DNA of 64,000 bases from Blattamonas nauphoetae. Lineage: Eukaryota; Preaxostyla; Oxymonadida. The translations under genes and the position numbers were made by a program. The DNA is taken from positions 124,001 to 188,000 of the forward strand of contig JARBJD010000063.1 of assembly GCA_033064195.1 (NCBI GenBank). The letters run 5' to 3'. Of this stretch, positions 52,440 to 63,198 are shown one piece after another (positions within the stretch are counted from its first letter, which is position 1; the number at the start of each line of letters is the position of its first letter). The notes under the pieces are model-generated. The model worked only from the letters and a program-made list of their open reading frames with translations. It had not been told where the DNA came from and searched no databases.

Positions 52440-53700
52440 TTGACAGGTAGTACTCAGACAAAATCATCGTATTTCACGACAACGTCCATCATTGGTTCCT
52501 GCTGAGAGGAAAGTGGCTGATCTTGTTGCTTCTTCTTTTGATGACCGAGATCCGTCTTCGAATGTGAGGAAAGAATTATTTGAAGTCAGCTTCGATGAGG
52601 ACACGTCAATTGTCAGCTCTTGGAATGTCAGTGTGCTTGGGTCGTCCGAGTCGCTGCTCAGTACACGTCTCTTCGATGTCATCTCCACAACTCCTCGCTT
52701 GTTGTGTCCACTGATCGTCACACAATTCACAAATCCCGTGTATTTCACTGTGATTGCTATGTTTTCGTCGAGCAGAGCTGAAATCGTTGATCCTCATTTA
52801 TGTTGTGAGGTGAGAGGGTGATGCGCTCAATTGTTGTCCGGGTGATCTCAATTGGTGCTTCGTTTTTGGTCAGAGGTTCATCCACTGTGTATTTTATTGG
52901 TTATGTCTGCGTTGTGATTGGAGTGAAGTGAAGAGCGTGTGTTGTGAGTGTTTCTGATTCGATTTTGATCGTGCATGTTGCTGTCCTGATTGTGCGCATT
53001 TTTTAAAGACGACGGTGTCCATTTCATTCGCTTGGTTGATGTGATACTGCTGGTCAGACCGACATTTGAATGGAAGAGGACAGTTGCGTGCTCTATCAAG
53101 AACTGCACAAAGTAATTTCGAGTTTCCGCGCAGCTCATGTTCAAACTTTCCCCCGAGGCATATGTAGGCCCTCCAGCGTTATGGTTGGCAAGGAAGACAA
53201 GCGACGACGAGTGCTGCTGTTTGTCCCCTATCAAGGAAAGTTCATGTCCTTTCGGTTCGAAAATGTTGGTTTCTGTGTTCTTCGGCGTGGTGAAGTAATC
53301 GGCGATGGGCTTATACTTGACCCTGAGCTCCAATTCGGTTCGATGTCTTCTTCTCCGAACTCCACATTCTCCAGTCTGATTGCCTCATCATTGTGACTGA
53401 CGAGGGAAAAAGAGAGTCCTCCTCCAATTTACGCCGCTGAGCACGCTCAACTGTAGCTGCCTTCAAACGAGATTGTTTTGCTAATCACATACGCCCACAC
53501 TCCTCCTCCATTTCCCCCCTCTGCAATGCATATGTCAATCGTGTTTTTTGTAAGTATTCCACCAATGTTTGTATTCGTGATGGTTAGAGTCCCTTGAGCG
53601 ATGTTGTCGAAGATGATTGCGGATTCTGTTGATGAGCTCGAACATTGATCGATTGTACATCCCTTGATCTCACGACTAGCCAAGTCAATCCTCCATGCGG
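52440..53700 (-). pseudogene. Beta-helix receptor-type fragment inside T3
   Basis: Minus-strand pieces such as KGCTIDQCSSSSTESAIIFDN and NTNIGGILTKNTIDICIAEG near 53680-53450, ELSLIGDKQQHSSSLVFLA near 53250, and LTIDVSSSKLTSNNSFLTFEDGS near 52600 resemble the ectodomain text of the receptor gene at 1-1100. Frames change several times. It lies upstream of, and in line with, the TmcB-like part, so the two may once have been one gene. Confidence 0.5.
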
Positions 53701-54765
53701 CACCAATTCCTTGTAACCAACAGAGCCGGAATGTGCAATTCTCAATTCTCGCACTGTGTTTTGTTTATCAATCTTGGATTGTGATTGACTGCTAGAATGG
53801 CGAGTTATACATGTTCATGCGTCGTCTGGTGTGAGTGAAAGTTGGGAGGAAGAGGTGATATACGCGATGGAGGGCAGTTTCTCATCCCTCAAGTGTTTGA
53901 CACAAATTTGACCCACTTTTTGATTTCGATCTAGCTCCATTTTTATAAGTTTTGAGTAACTAGGTCTAAAAAGTGGAAATATGAAATGGAAGCAATTATT
54001 ACACAATGACAATCACAGTTTTGGATTTTGCGCGGGTTTATGGATAAAAGCGGGTTTTTGAGGGCACTATTATTGGATTGATTAATGTGCTCTTTCCACC
54101 ATCACATTCTATTACGGGACTGAGTCATGTCATCCACAAACTACAGCTCAATATCGTTGTCTGCACGCTCTGCAAAATTCCATCTCATTGAAACGATCAT
54201 TTTCGTCGGGTTGACAGTCGAACGCAGATTCCAACGCGAGATCAACATCTGATGGCCAGTCCTTCTCACGGAAGATTCTCTACATTTCGATGACTATTAT
54301 GGTCGAGTTGTGACATGACACGAATCGAAGCTGGAAGAAAGGTTCGTAATTTTTCTTGTCTTCTTGCAGGAAAGTTCCAAATTCCCTGAATTGTGTAACC
54401 TCAGTAATTCGCGGAGAAAAGGATGTGGTTTGGAATGATCATCCCATTTCCATCCGATAATAAAGTTCTCCGGACACAATTGACCTCAATCTGCTGAAAT
54501 ATCTCTAATCTGCCCACAGAACACCTTCCCTTGTAGTTTCGAGTCATTTTGTTGCAATGACTTGGATTTCACCCATTGCCCGGTTTTTTGAACTCCCTCG
54601 GCTCCTAAATAGGAGACTGGACATTGGACTGGACATTGCCACCTCGACTGGACACAGCTTAACAGGCCAACAGCCAAAGTCATGCGGATCTTTCAGAAGA
54701 AGCCAAACCCACACTTCACGGCAACGAAATTGGTGTGCCTGTTGGGTGGGAATGTCGGGTGAGTG

Positions 54766-55439
54766 TTGATGGTGGAAAGAGAATGGAGAGTCAGTGTTTG
54801 AGGAGCTGTGGTCGGTATGTGAGCTGATCTGGAGGAGGAAGAAGGAACAGAGTGGGAAGAAAGAGAAGAAGAGCAAGAGCGGGAAGGACAGCGATCGAAC
54901 CAAGCTTGTTGGATTCGGACGGCCTGCTGTCTCGCTGGGAACGAAGGTGGTGAATCGGATGGGTGGGAGAGAGATTGGGACAACACCGCGTGACTGCATG
55001 AAAGAGAAGAGTCTTCTCAATCCCCTCGCTCGGAGAAGCTCTGTCCGTCTCATCCAGCCATCTATCTGTTGTCCATCATGTGATTGGACGCTCGACTCGA
55101 AGTGATGGTGCGCATTGCTTCTTCGCACTTCCACCAGGTTCGTCAAGAAGGGCTACTCACTCGCTTAATTTGTCTCCGACACCTGGTGTTGCCCATCTGA
55201 TGTCCAATCCTTCCATGAGAGCGGATTCCTCTCCAGACGGATCATTGGGTTACTCGACTTCACGACCACTGTTCCTCACCGAACACAGAGTGTGATTCGA
55301 TCCGTTGTTCGACGAGTCCTCCTTCTCTTCCATTTCACGTTTCAGAACAGGAACACCATTCGACTGTTTTTGTGTGTGTGTGTGAAACGACAAACAAGAG
55401 AGAACAGAAAGAGGAAAGTGTGAAGTGGTTTGTTCTGCT
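54766..55439 (+). other. Patchwork of family tails, no intact gene
   Basis: 54803-54900 (ELWSVCELIWRRKKEQSGKK) matches 31090-31160 and 62900-62990. 54917-54970 (FGRPAVSLGTKVVNRMGG) matches the end of helical-repeat member 2. From 55000 on nothing is recognised before the kinase stop at 55440. Confidence 0.45.
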
Positions 55440-57469
55440 TTATTCATCCATCGCGACAGGAATAATGCCCCCAACCATCTTTGGCTCATCCACAACTTCA
55501 ACTGACTCAATTTCAACTGCATCGTTCTTCATCCAGATGTACACAGCAAATCGGAATGGTACTGGAATGTTCGAGAAGAAAACCGGTTGTGTCGCTCCAT
55601 CTTGCGACAGTTTCAATGTTCGCTTTCCCTCTCGTCCATCTGCCTCCAACATCACTTTCTGTTCCGCTTTTCCTGTCAAACATGCTATTCCTCTGTTTGT
55701 CTTTTTCCAGTTCTGTGTAGAATCTCGAGCGTTACGATGCAAGTCCCATCCTGCTCCTCCCTTCTGATCGGGAAAGAATTTTGTGACAGCCTCGTTACTC
55801 AGACTGGATGAGAGAATCCCAACTTCGAATGTCCCATCTGTTACATTTCTGATTGTGAATGACAGACGAGCCACAACTGCCCCAAACTCGAACGAGACAA
55901 GCGAAGCAAAACCAGTCCTGGTTTTTGTGAAGACATTCCTCGAAACTTTCCAAGAGGCTTTGTCAAATAGTTCAATCGCTACTGCTCCGATTTGCGATCG
56001 TGTGACAGTTCCTTGTCTTTCTGGAGTCGATGCGAGAGATGCAGTTGAACGAACTCCACTCGAATGCGGTGCTGGCTGAAGAGGGGACTGAGGCTTGTTC
56101 GATCTCGCATCTGTCAATTCTCGTTCCAAACGAAGGATCGTCTCGTTTTTTATCTTCAACTCTGCTTCCATTCGTTGGTAATTCTCTTCTGCGTGCTTGC
56201 AGGCGTTCTTTTCCATTTGGAGTTCGTTCAAGTGTTCGTTGTCTTCGGCATCTTTCAGTCTCCAAACTCCAGAGGGAGTGTTCACAAGGCAACGAAACAC
56301 TCCAAATGAACACAATTGACAACTCGTCACTCGAGTCTCGGGGATCTGAATAGAAAACAAGAAAAATACAAATAATGAAGAAAACGTAGAAGTGAAGAAA
56401 CAAGGAATGAGCCAAACTGGATCCAACATTCGCATCAGAAGCGCTCGTTCTTCTCCTCCACAATCTGACCCAATCTGGGAAACACGGAACGACCCAATCT
56501 CACGAAACAAGCGAGCCGTATTCTGGCTCTTGAAAGGCGGTTCTCCAAACAGAAGCCAGTGAAGAACAATCCCCAACGCCCACACATCCGATGAGCACGT
56601 CGCCCTTCCTGTTTCCGAATCCATTCGTTCCGGCGACACGTATAGTTGAGACATCACCCCACGTGTCGAACTGACATCTTCCGATTCCGCCGCCCCCAAA
56701 TCACCTGAACTCCCAAAATAATCAAAATTACAATAAATAAGTACGAAATAAAACAGAAAGAAAGAAGAAAAAGAAGAATAAATGACGAAAGAAGGAGCGA
56801 AAGATGTAAAAAGAGAAAAAGAAGAAATGAATGGAGAGAAATACAAACACAGTTTGAAGTGTCCACCAGGGAACAGAAGAATGTTCTCCATCTTCACGTC
56901 TCCATGTGCTGTTGCTCCGCTTTCGTGGTTGTGCATCAAGTTCAGCGCCGACGAAACATCCACCATCACTCGATACACGACCTGTGAATCAATAGAAACA
57001 CAAGAATAATCAATCCGAGAACAAAATTCAACCCAAAGAACAACAAAATCTACAACAATCAACAAGAAAACAACAATTCAAAAACAAACTTCACGAGCCA
57101 CAAGAACTCCACGAGATGTGTGATCTCTCACTATTTCAGCAAGTGACTGTCCTCCTAGTTCCATTACAATCACTTTCGAGTTGTCCAGCGATGCCACTTC
57201 TTTAAGTCCGACAATTCCCGGGTGAACAAACTTTCGAAGTCGATTAACTTCACGATCGATTCGTGCTCTATCCTTGGGAGTGATGCATTGAATTATTTTT
57301 CCCGCATAATGTTCCTGAGTCGATTTCTCAATCAATTCAACGACACTTCCGAAGCCGCCAGCACTGATCGGTTTCAAAAAAGAATCTGAACAATTCAGAG
57401 AACAACATTGCACTTTGAAATGTGAAAAGGGAGCATACATCCAACTGGGACTATGATGGATTCTGACAT
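55440..57469 (-). CDS. Protein kinase with coiled coil and SPRY-like tail, five exons
   Basis: Exons 57439-57469, 57090-57385, 56849-56981, 56418-56704, 55440-56345; introns of 53, 108, 144 and 72 nt are all GT...AG and keep frame, giving 550 residues. Start ATG 57469 (MSESIIVPVG) lies just before the kinase fold. Gly loop SAGGFGSV (18-25), Lys40, Glu56, HGDVKMEN (135-142; HRD changed to HGD), DLG (155-157) for DFG, SPE for APE, then DVWALGIVLHWLLFGEPPF. Catalytic Lys, both Asp and Asn are kept, so it may be active on Ser/Thr. A coiled coil (about 285-330) and a SPRY/B30.2-like tail (about 370-540) follow. Signalling kinase; partners unknown. Confidence 0.85.
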
Positions 57470-57774
57470 ATCGACTATTTTGCTTTTGGAAAAACGTCGA
57501 CCAACGATTTACCCATAAACAAATAGACTCCCGTTTTATTGAAAACATTTGAGTACTCTCGATCCAAACAATGTCTGAAGTGCTCAACCACTCACTCCCT
57601 AGAAATATACCAATCTGAGCAAAGTCGAAGCATGTTCTCCCTTCGTCTTCGTTCACTCCAAGTCATCGATTTTGGTGATGAGAAGAGAGTCGACTGAAAT
57701 AGATGTCGGAGCGATTCCGAAACGAACACAGATTGTGCAGTTGGTATGCTATGCTTCTGGAACAGTGTTGGCGC
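57470..57774. other. Gap between the kinase start and gene G copy 2 stop
   Basis: Holds the kinase promoter region and the end of gene G; no further gene seen. Confidence 0.4.
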
Positions 57775-60700
57775 TCATCTCCTCACATCCTGTTGCTCCG
57801 CCCCTCTTCTCCCGACATTCTCACTCCCATTCGACGATGTCTGATGGAGTGATTGTGCCTGAAGTGAGAGTGACGCGGAGGAGAGAGAGTCTGAATGTTG
57901 TGCTCCCTCCAAGCGAGTTTGGGAGAGAAGGCGAGAGAAGTCGTGGTTCACCATTTCTTGTTTCCTCCCACAATTTTGAATCAATCGAAACAGAATCCCA
58001 ATCACACAAACCCCGTTTTCGTAGTCGTCCAGAAACGATGATTCGGACACTGCTCGAATCACAAAGTCCAACACTCCCCAACGTACAATCTCCATCACAT
58101 TCACAACACTGCTCACACACACAACTCGCTTCACAGCCTCCAACGCGACTGACACTTCGGCTGGAAATGGGGACCTGAAGAAAATGAGAGAGAACACGAC
58201 ACACAGCATCGCCTTGAAGAGCATTTGAGGTTTCACTTTTTCAAACATATTCAGATTGGTGTCTGAAGAGATGGCAAATATCAAAAAGATAAACAGGTGT
58301 GATTCAAGTCGCGAATCAATGAACTTGCATGAAAGATGATTCTATTGATGTTTTTTGGTTCATCGAGAAGGCTTGTGATGGGTGAGGAGAGATGAGTGAA
58401 GGTTTTCGAATCTGAGGGGGAGCTGTATGGTCTGACGCGAGCGTGCGGATCATGTGACACACGTGTGTTGTTATGGGCGAGAGCAGACCGGAATCCAGTT
58501 GGGATGTTCAGCCATTCCAGAGATTCACAGTCAGATGCGATTTGAGAGTCGAGTGACTTTTCGCTGTTGTCGTCGTTCCGCTTATCAACCGATCGGAAGA
58601 TTCCTTTCAGACTGACGCAGTCGCCGAATGGGGCAGTGACGAGGAGGAGAGTGAGCATCATCACTTTCAGTGCGTCGACCTGAACGGCACGATTCGACGT
58701 GAACGAAAAAATGTGGACGAAGAAACGAATGACGAGCGGTGGGGGAAAACAATGAAAGAGATGAAATGTGTCTGAGGCGTGAGGAGTGAAAAACAGATGG
58801 GACGAGATGTTCAGACGCTGATCCGCTGGTATCCAGTTTGACTCGATCAGGTTGATGTGTGCTCCTCGTCGACAGAGCGCATGAAACCCACACGATGCTG
58901 TGTTGAGGACGGAGGGTGTGCTTTCAGGATCCATCTCACGTGAATAGAGAAAGAAGTTGAGAAGACGCGCTCGGAGGACTCGCTCATAGAGGAGGTCGAG
59001 GGGAGGCTGACGTGGTTTGTGTCGGTTGAGTGAGGTGTGACAGAGTAAATCGAAACAATTCTGAAGAGGAAGAAGATACATCACCTCGGGATCAGAGCTG
59101 GTTGTGAGGAAGTTCGTGAGATTCTGGGAAAAGTCAGACTTCAACAGAAGTGACATCTGAAGACAGTAGGAAATGAGTAAATGTTGGGTCTTGGCGTCAA
59201 TTCTCTGGTTGATGAGATGGTCGAATTCGGCACTGATTCGAGCGGCAGCGTGTTGGTGTCGTTCGAAGAACAGAAGAATTTCATTCGCTTTGGCTCTCCC
59301 AATCAGCCTTTCGATGGCAGGATGTCTGAGGTGCATGAGCATGTTGACAGAGTCTGAAAGGAGAAGGTTCTGACTCAAATCAATCGAGCACAGGTCGGCC
59401 CAATCAAACTGGGCGAAAGGGAATGGCTGCAGAGAGGGGTGAACCACAGTGGCGACGATCCAAGTCGTTGAAATTCGAAGAAGGGCCATTTGTTCCTCGA
59501 GCTGTCCATCGTGGAAGGCAGAGCGGAGTCGAGGCAGTATACGAGGGAAAAGAGGGTAGATGCTGGACACAGCGGTGAGATGATTGAAGAGCGAGAACGC
59601 AGCTTCGCGGACGACGGCATTGGAGCTGCCGAGGACAGAGACTGTTCGATCAAAGAACGTCGGAATGTCGCGGATGCACTTCTCGGGACCAACGAGACCA
59701 CAGACAGAGTTGCACCGAATCAGCGAACGAGCAAGAACCTCGTCGTCAGCTTCGTCGAAAAGGGTGGATGAGAATCGTTCTATGGGAGAGGGGTTGTTGA
59801 ATTGGGAGATTGTGAGGATATTGGTCATGAATTGAGTTGGATGGATGGGGTGAGAGGGAGGGAGAGGGGAAGTGGGGAGAGAGGGAGGGAGAGGGGAGGT
59901 GAGGAGCGAGTGGACGATCGTCAGAAGTTCGAGTGATTCCTGTCTGAAGTGTGATGACGATGAGAGAGACTGAAGTGAAGAGTTGAGGCGTGCTTCGAGG
60001 GAGGTGTGTGGAGAAGAGTGCGACGAAAGCAGAGATGACGTCGAACTCGCCTCTGACCCGTCCACAGATACAACCAGTTTTTGGATCTTCGTTTGGAGTG
60101 AGATCAGAGTCGGTCTGATGAACGGCAATTTGAGGAACGATCGATCATTCTGAAAATGACAAAATTTGTGAAAAGTGAAGAGATCACACCACAACTTCCT
60201 CTCCCGATGCAACTCTCTCCAAAAACTCTTTCCACAACAGAATCCGTCTCGCTTCTTCAAACAACTCCGGATCAAACTGCTTTCTGATCGCGACAAGCTC
60301 CGGTTCAAGAATTTTCCCGAACCTTGTGGAATTAAGGGCGTCAGATTTGACTGAATGGGCAGATGGATTGACATTGGTCACTACGAAGCCTCCGCTTTCC
60401 ATGCCATGGACAGCACTATCAACAAACACTGGGAGCATCAAAAAAGCGTCGAATAAAGAGACATCCTTTGGGAGATTTGTGTTTGTGAATTTTATAAGTT
60501 CGGCGATGAGCTTGTTTATCACCAACGGTGTCCGGACGGGAAACACATAACCAGTTTTGATGAGATAGTTCATGAGGCGGGGAAGAACGGATGCGAGCAG
60601 ATTGGGCTGAAAATGTTGGTCGATGCGCTTGGAAAGGCAGGCTGATGTGGAAAGTTGTTCGATCAAGGAAATGAAAAGCAGAGAGAGGCTGGAAATGTCG

Positions 60701-61037
60701 TCGGAGAAGGATTGCGGGGAATTAGGAGGAGATGAACTGACATTGGAGGGAACGACAACTGAAATGAAGAAAGTGATGAACAATGAGCACACTAATCCGT
60801 AGGATCCCCAATTCATCAATCAACACATCATCCCAGTCGAATTCAGCCAACTTCTCGCGACTTGAAGCTTTCAATTCAAGTCCAATCACAGCGCACACGA
60901 ACCATTCCATCAGATCCTGAAATAAAAAAAGAGAGGACAGATGATTCAAAGTTCGGAAGAATAGAAAAACAAGAAAGTGAGGGCAGACCTTCCATTCAAT
61001 CACTTCTTTAGCTTCACATTTCGAAGTGACATACGAC

Positions 61038-61043
61038 GACAAA
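61038..61043. repeat. Target-site duplication of the 61-kb element
   Basis: GACAAA, repeated at 62162-62167. Confidence 0.8.
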
Positions 61044-62161
61044 GGGGACTGACTATAGTTCATCAGCGTTTTCAACTATAGTTCATCAGAGACCCATATC
61101 ATGGCAACGAGGGATCCGGTTGACTATCAAAGATCAGATCCAACCAAATCGAATCAATGAAAAATGAAGAAACGGGCGGGGCAGTTGTAGAAAGTGCAGT
61201 GACAGTCTCAACAGACTCAGCTCCATCTTCGATTGTCATGTTCTACAACTCGTCATCGTCTGACTCGTCTCAACTGTGTGGGTGGATTATTCTGCCGTGT
61301 AGCTCGATGGTCTCGGTGTGGTCATCACGGATGGAGGGAAGAATGAATGCTGTTCGTCGGTGAGTGTTGGACTGAATGCAGGATTGAACCAGAAGCAGGT
61401 CGACGAGAAGATCATTCTGTGGATCGTAAACTCATCGCACTTCTCACTCTTCGATTGTGAGATCCACAGTGACTTCAACCCCACCTCTCCTCTTCCCCAC
61501 ACCATCCTCATCGTTCCTCCTCCGGTTGACGCTGATGGCAGGCTGATCGATATCTCACGCATCTCGATCCTCCCGTTCACAAAATATACAATTTACTTCC
61601 CTGTCATCCCTCCTTCTGAACCCATTCGTTCTTCCACTTCCAGTATACTTCCCTTTCATTTCTTGCCCTCAACCTCCACCTCTTCTGATCCCACCCACAT
61701 TCTGCTCCCGAAGTGCGAAGGAGTGCCGCTTGTTTTGGGGGAGAGTGGATCGGAACAACTTCTTCCAGTTCTCCTCTCGTCGACATCTCCCGACTACTGC
61801 TTCGCGATCCAAGGTCTCTCACTGACAAACACAACGACAGTACAAGCAAGTCCTTCCTCGCCCGATGGAGCTGGTACATTGCGAGTTGAAAGATTGTGGC
61901 TCTCTCTCGTCGACTGGAACCCCAACGAATTCGATTGTGCACGTGGTGTCGAACTGCTTCTTCACAGCATGTTTCCCTTGGTCTTCCTCATCATCGTCGT
62001 CGACTACTCCTCGAGGTTGGCATCCAAGGTGAATCAGTGCTCTTCTTATGGTGGTATTTATCCATCTTGAACGAAAAGAAGAAGATCCGACTCACTGACA
62101 ACAGAGAATAGGTCACTGATGAACTATAGTTGAAAACGCTGATGAACTATAGTCAGTCCCC
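61044..62161 (+). mobile_element. 1,118-bp inverted-repeat element carrying host-like coding DNA
   Basis: Perfect 46-bp inverted ends starting GGGGACTGACTATAG, each with CTATAGTTCATCAG twice, 23 bp apart. Flanked by GACAAA. Copy 1 of gene G gives an empty site. The six-base duplication fits few cut-and-paste families; no transposase, so the family is left open. Inside is a 250-codon plus-strand frame of host type. Confidence 0.88.
61157..62070 (+). pseudogene. Host receptor-type coding fragment inside the 61-kb element
   Basis: Two frames: 61157-61363 (ending near LCGWIILPCSSM) and 61318-62070 (VITDGGKNECCSSVSVGLNA, LWIVNSSHFSLFDCEIHSDF, LLSSTSPDYCFAIQGLSLTN). The strand-rich, Ser/Cys text resembles the beta-helix surface proteins of this genome. 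The frame change near 61320-61360 could be an intron or a break. It fills nearly the whole element, so it is captured, not incidental. Confidence 0.55.
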
Positions 62162-62206
62162 GACAAAGTGATCATGTTTTCGGGCTCTTCCGAACTTTGA
62201 AATGAA

Positions 62207-63060
62207 ATGTTCACTCAGACGAAATCAATCGGGTACACAGTTGGGAATATCCAGAGCCAGAATAGGAGGTTCGAGATCTACAAATTCCAATCTCAAATTG
62301 ACTCTGAATCTGCGATTGAACGCTCGCTCGTCCATGTTCATCTTCCATCGAACATCCCATCCCCCGTCGTCCCAGAAGATGTGAAGAAGCAGTTGATGTC
62401 ATCAGTATCAATGTTCTATGCGTGGAGAGCGGGAATGGAGGAACACGAGATCGCAGAAACAAGAATCTCGAAGGGAGAGATGCTGGCAACATCAAACAGA
62501 CTGCGGCCTGTTGCCAATTCGGATGTTCCAGCAAAACAATTTTCTGGTCCGATTTCAGGGAGTGGAAGTGGAATGTGATTCAGATCGACAATCTCGACAT
62601 CGTCACCATCCACACTCGGAAAGAATGGGAGTTGGATGGGAAGAGAAGCTGGAGGAAGGATGGAAGAAATGCCGCGTGTGAGACAGGGACACACACATTG
62701 TGGTGTGGTGTCGACAAGACGAGAGGGAAGGACGAGGGGAGAGCGTTGATTCGGAAGGTGATGTTGTCGAAAGAGGAGATCTGATCCTTTTTCATGCTGG
62801 ACTGAAGGAAGAGGAAGTGCGGAAGAAAGGACAGAAAAGGATCGGATATGAGAAAGAGGCTTGGATTGGATGGAAAGAGAACGGAGTGACAGTGTTCGAG
62901 GAGCTGTGGTCGGTGTGTGAACTGATCTGGAGGAGTGAGAAGAAGGAAGGGAGTGGGAAGAAAGAGAAGAAGAGCAAGAGTGGGAAGGACAGCGATCGAA
63001 CCGGGCTTGTTGGATACGGACAGGCTGTTTTCTGTCTTCGAACGAAATTGGCGAATCGGT
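62207..63060 (+). CDS. Gene F: hypothetical plus-strand gene, probably split or spliced
   Basis: First part 62207-62578 (VHVHLPSNIPSPVVPEDVKKQ, MFYAWRAGMEEHEIAETRIS). A second frame from about 62560 (WKWNVIQIDNLDIVTIHTRK) runs to 62784, and a third ends at ELWSVCELIWRSEKKEGSGKKE and a Lys/Ser-rich tail near 63050. The changes may be introns (an AG follows GATTTC near 62560) or decay. Divergently placed from gene G copy 2, so they may share a promoter. No family recognised. Confidence 0.4.
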
Positions 63061-63198
63061 TGGATATGCATTTCATCATCAATAATCGATGGAGTCACTG
63101 CTGAGGATGTGTTGTCTCAAAAAAAACGAAAGGATCACGAGGTGAAACGACAAACAAGAGAGAACAAAAAAGGAATGTGTGAAATGGTGTGTTCTGCT

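Larger units (their letters stand above)
49046..54067 (-). mobile_element. Giant TA-flanked element 'T3' carrying host receptor sequences
   Basis: Ends read TAGTGCCCTCA(G/A)AAACCCGC with a second ATAAACCCGCGCAAAATCC box 19 bp in, in opposite orientation at 49044-49090 and 54020-54069; TA at each border. About 5 kb of minus-strand host-type coding lies inside, all broken. No transposase. Same end plan as T2 and the pogo-like elements. Confidence 0.75.
48980..54404. mobile_element. TA-flanked element inside hAT-like copy B
   Basis: Inverted ends CTGAGGTTACA, then a shared TCAGGGAATTTGGAAC; TA at 48978-48979 and 54405-54406. Copy A gives the empty site (ATTGATAATTCGCGG near 46380). Without T3 it is only about 400 bp long, with no coding: a MITE. 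Confidence 0.85.
47239..54670. mobile_element. hAT-like element, copy B, outer shell of a three-level nest
   Basis: 8-bp duplication CAGCCAAA at 47231-47238 and 54671-54678. Removing the inner insertion (48978-54404) leaves about 2,005 bp, the length of copy A. Ends identical to copy A. Confidence 0.88.
46935..54765 (+). pseudogene. Helical-repeat family fragment, split by hAT-like copy B
   Basis: 46935-47238 and 54671-54765 join to match 30692-31073 of member 1 (MNDLKSNIEDWQKGFSAEQ, then IFQKKPNPHF). The first half of the gene is absent; the left join is to a kinase fragment. Plus strand, same orientation as member 1. Confidence 0.7.
57775..62202 (-). pseudogene. Gene G copy 2: start lost, one element inserted
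   Basis: Exon 5 57775-58262, exon 4 58325-60149, exon 3 60190-60758, exon 2 60793-60916, exon 1 remnant from 60989. Introns of 62, 40, 34 and 72 nt equal those of copy 1. Exon 4 is a 608-codon open stretch. A 1.1-kb element sits inside exon 1, and the DNA for the first residues (MSGYDATTSKDS in copy 1) is missing beyond it. The body is open, so the loss is recent or a new start is used. C-terminal exon is hydrophobic (KPQMLFKAMLCVVFSLIFFRS), possibly a membrane segment. Confidence 0.72.

Noticed and set aside
55572-55811. Open frames antisense to SPRY-like tails (also near 44000 and 63200)
   Set aside because: They recur only because the kinase tails recur; the sense strand holds the conserved protein.
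61044-62161. Small Polinton relative, because of the 6-bp duplication
   Set aside because: Ends start GGGG and not AG, and no Polinton gene is present.
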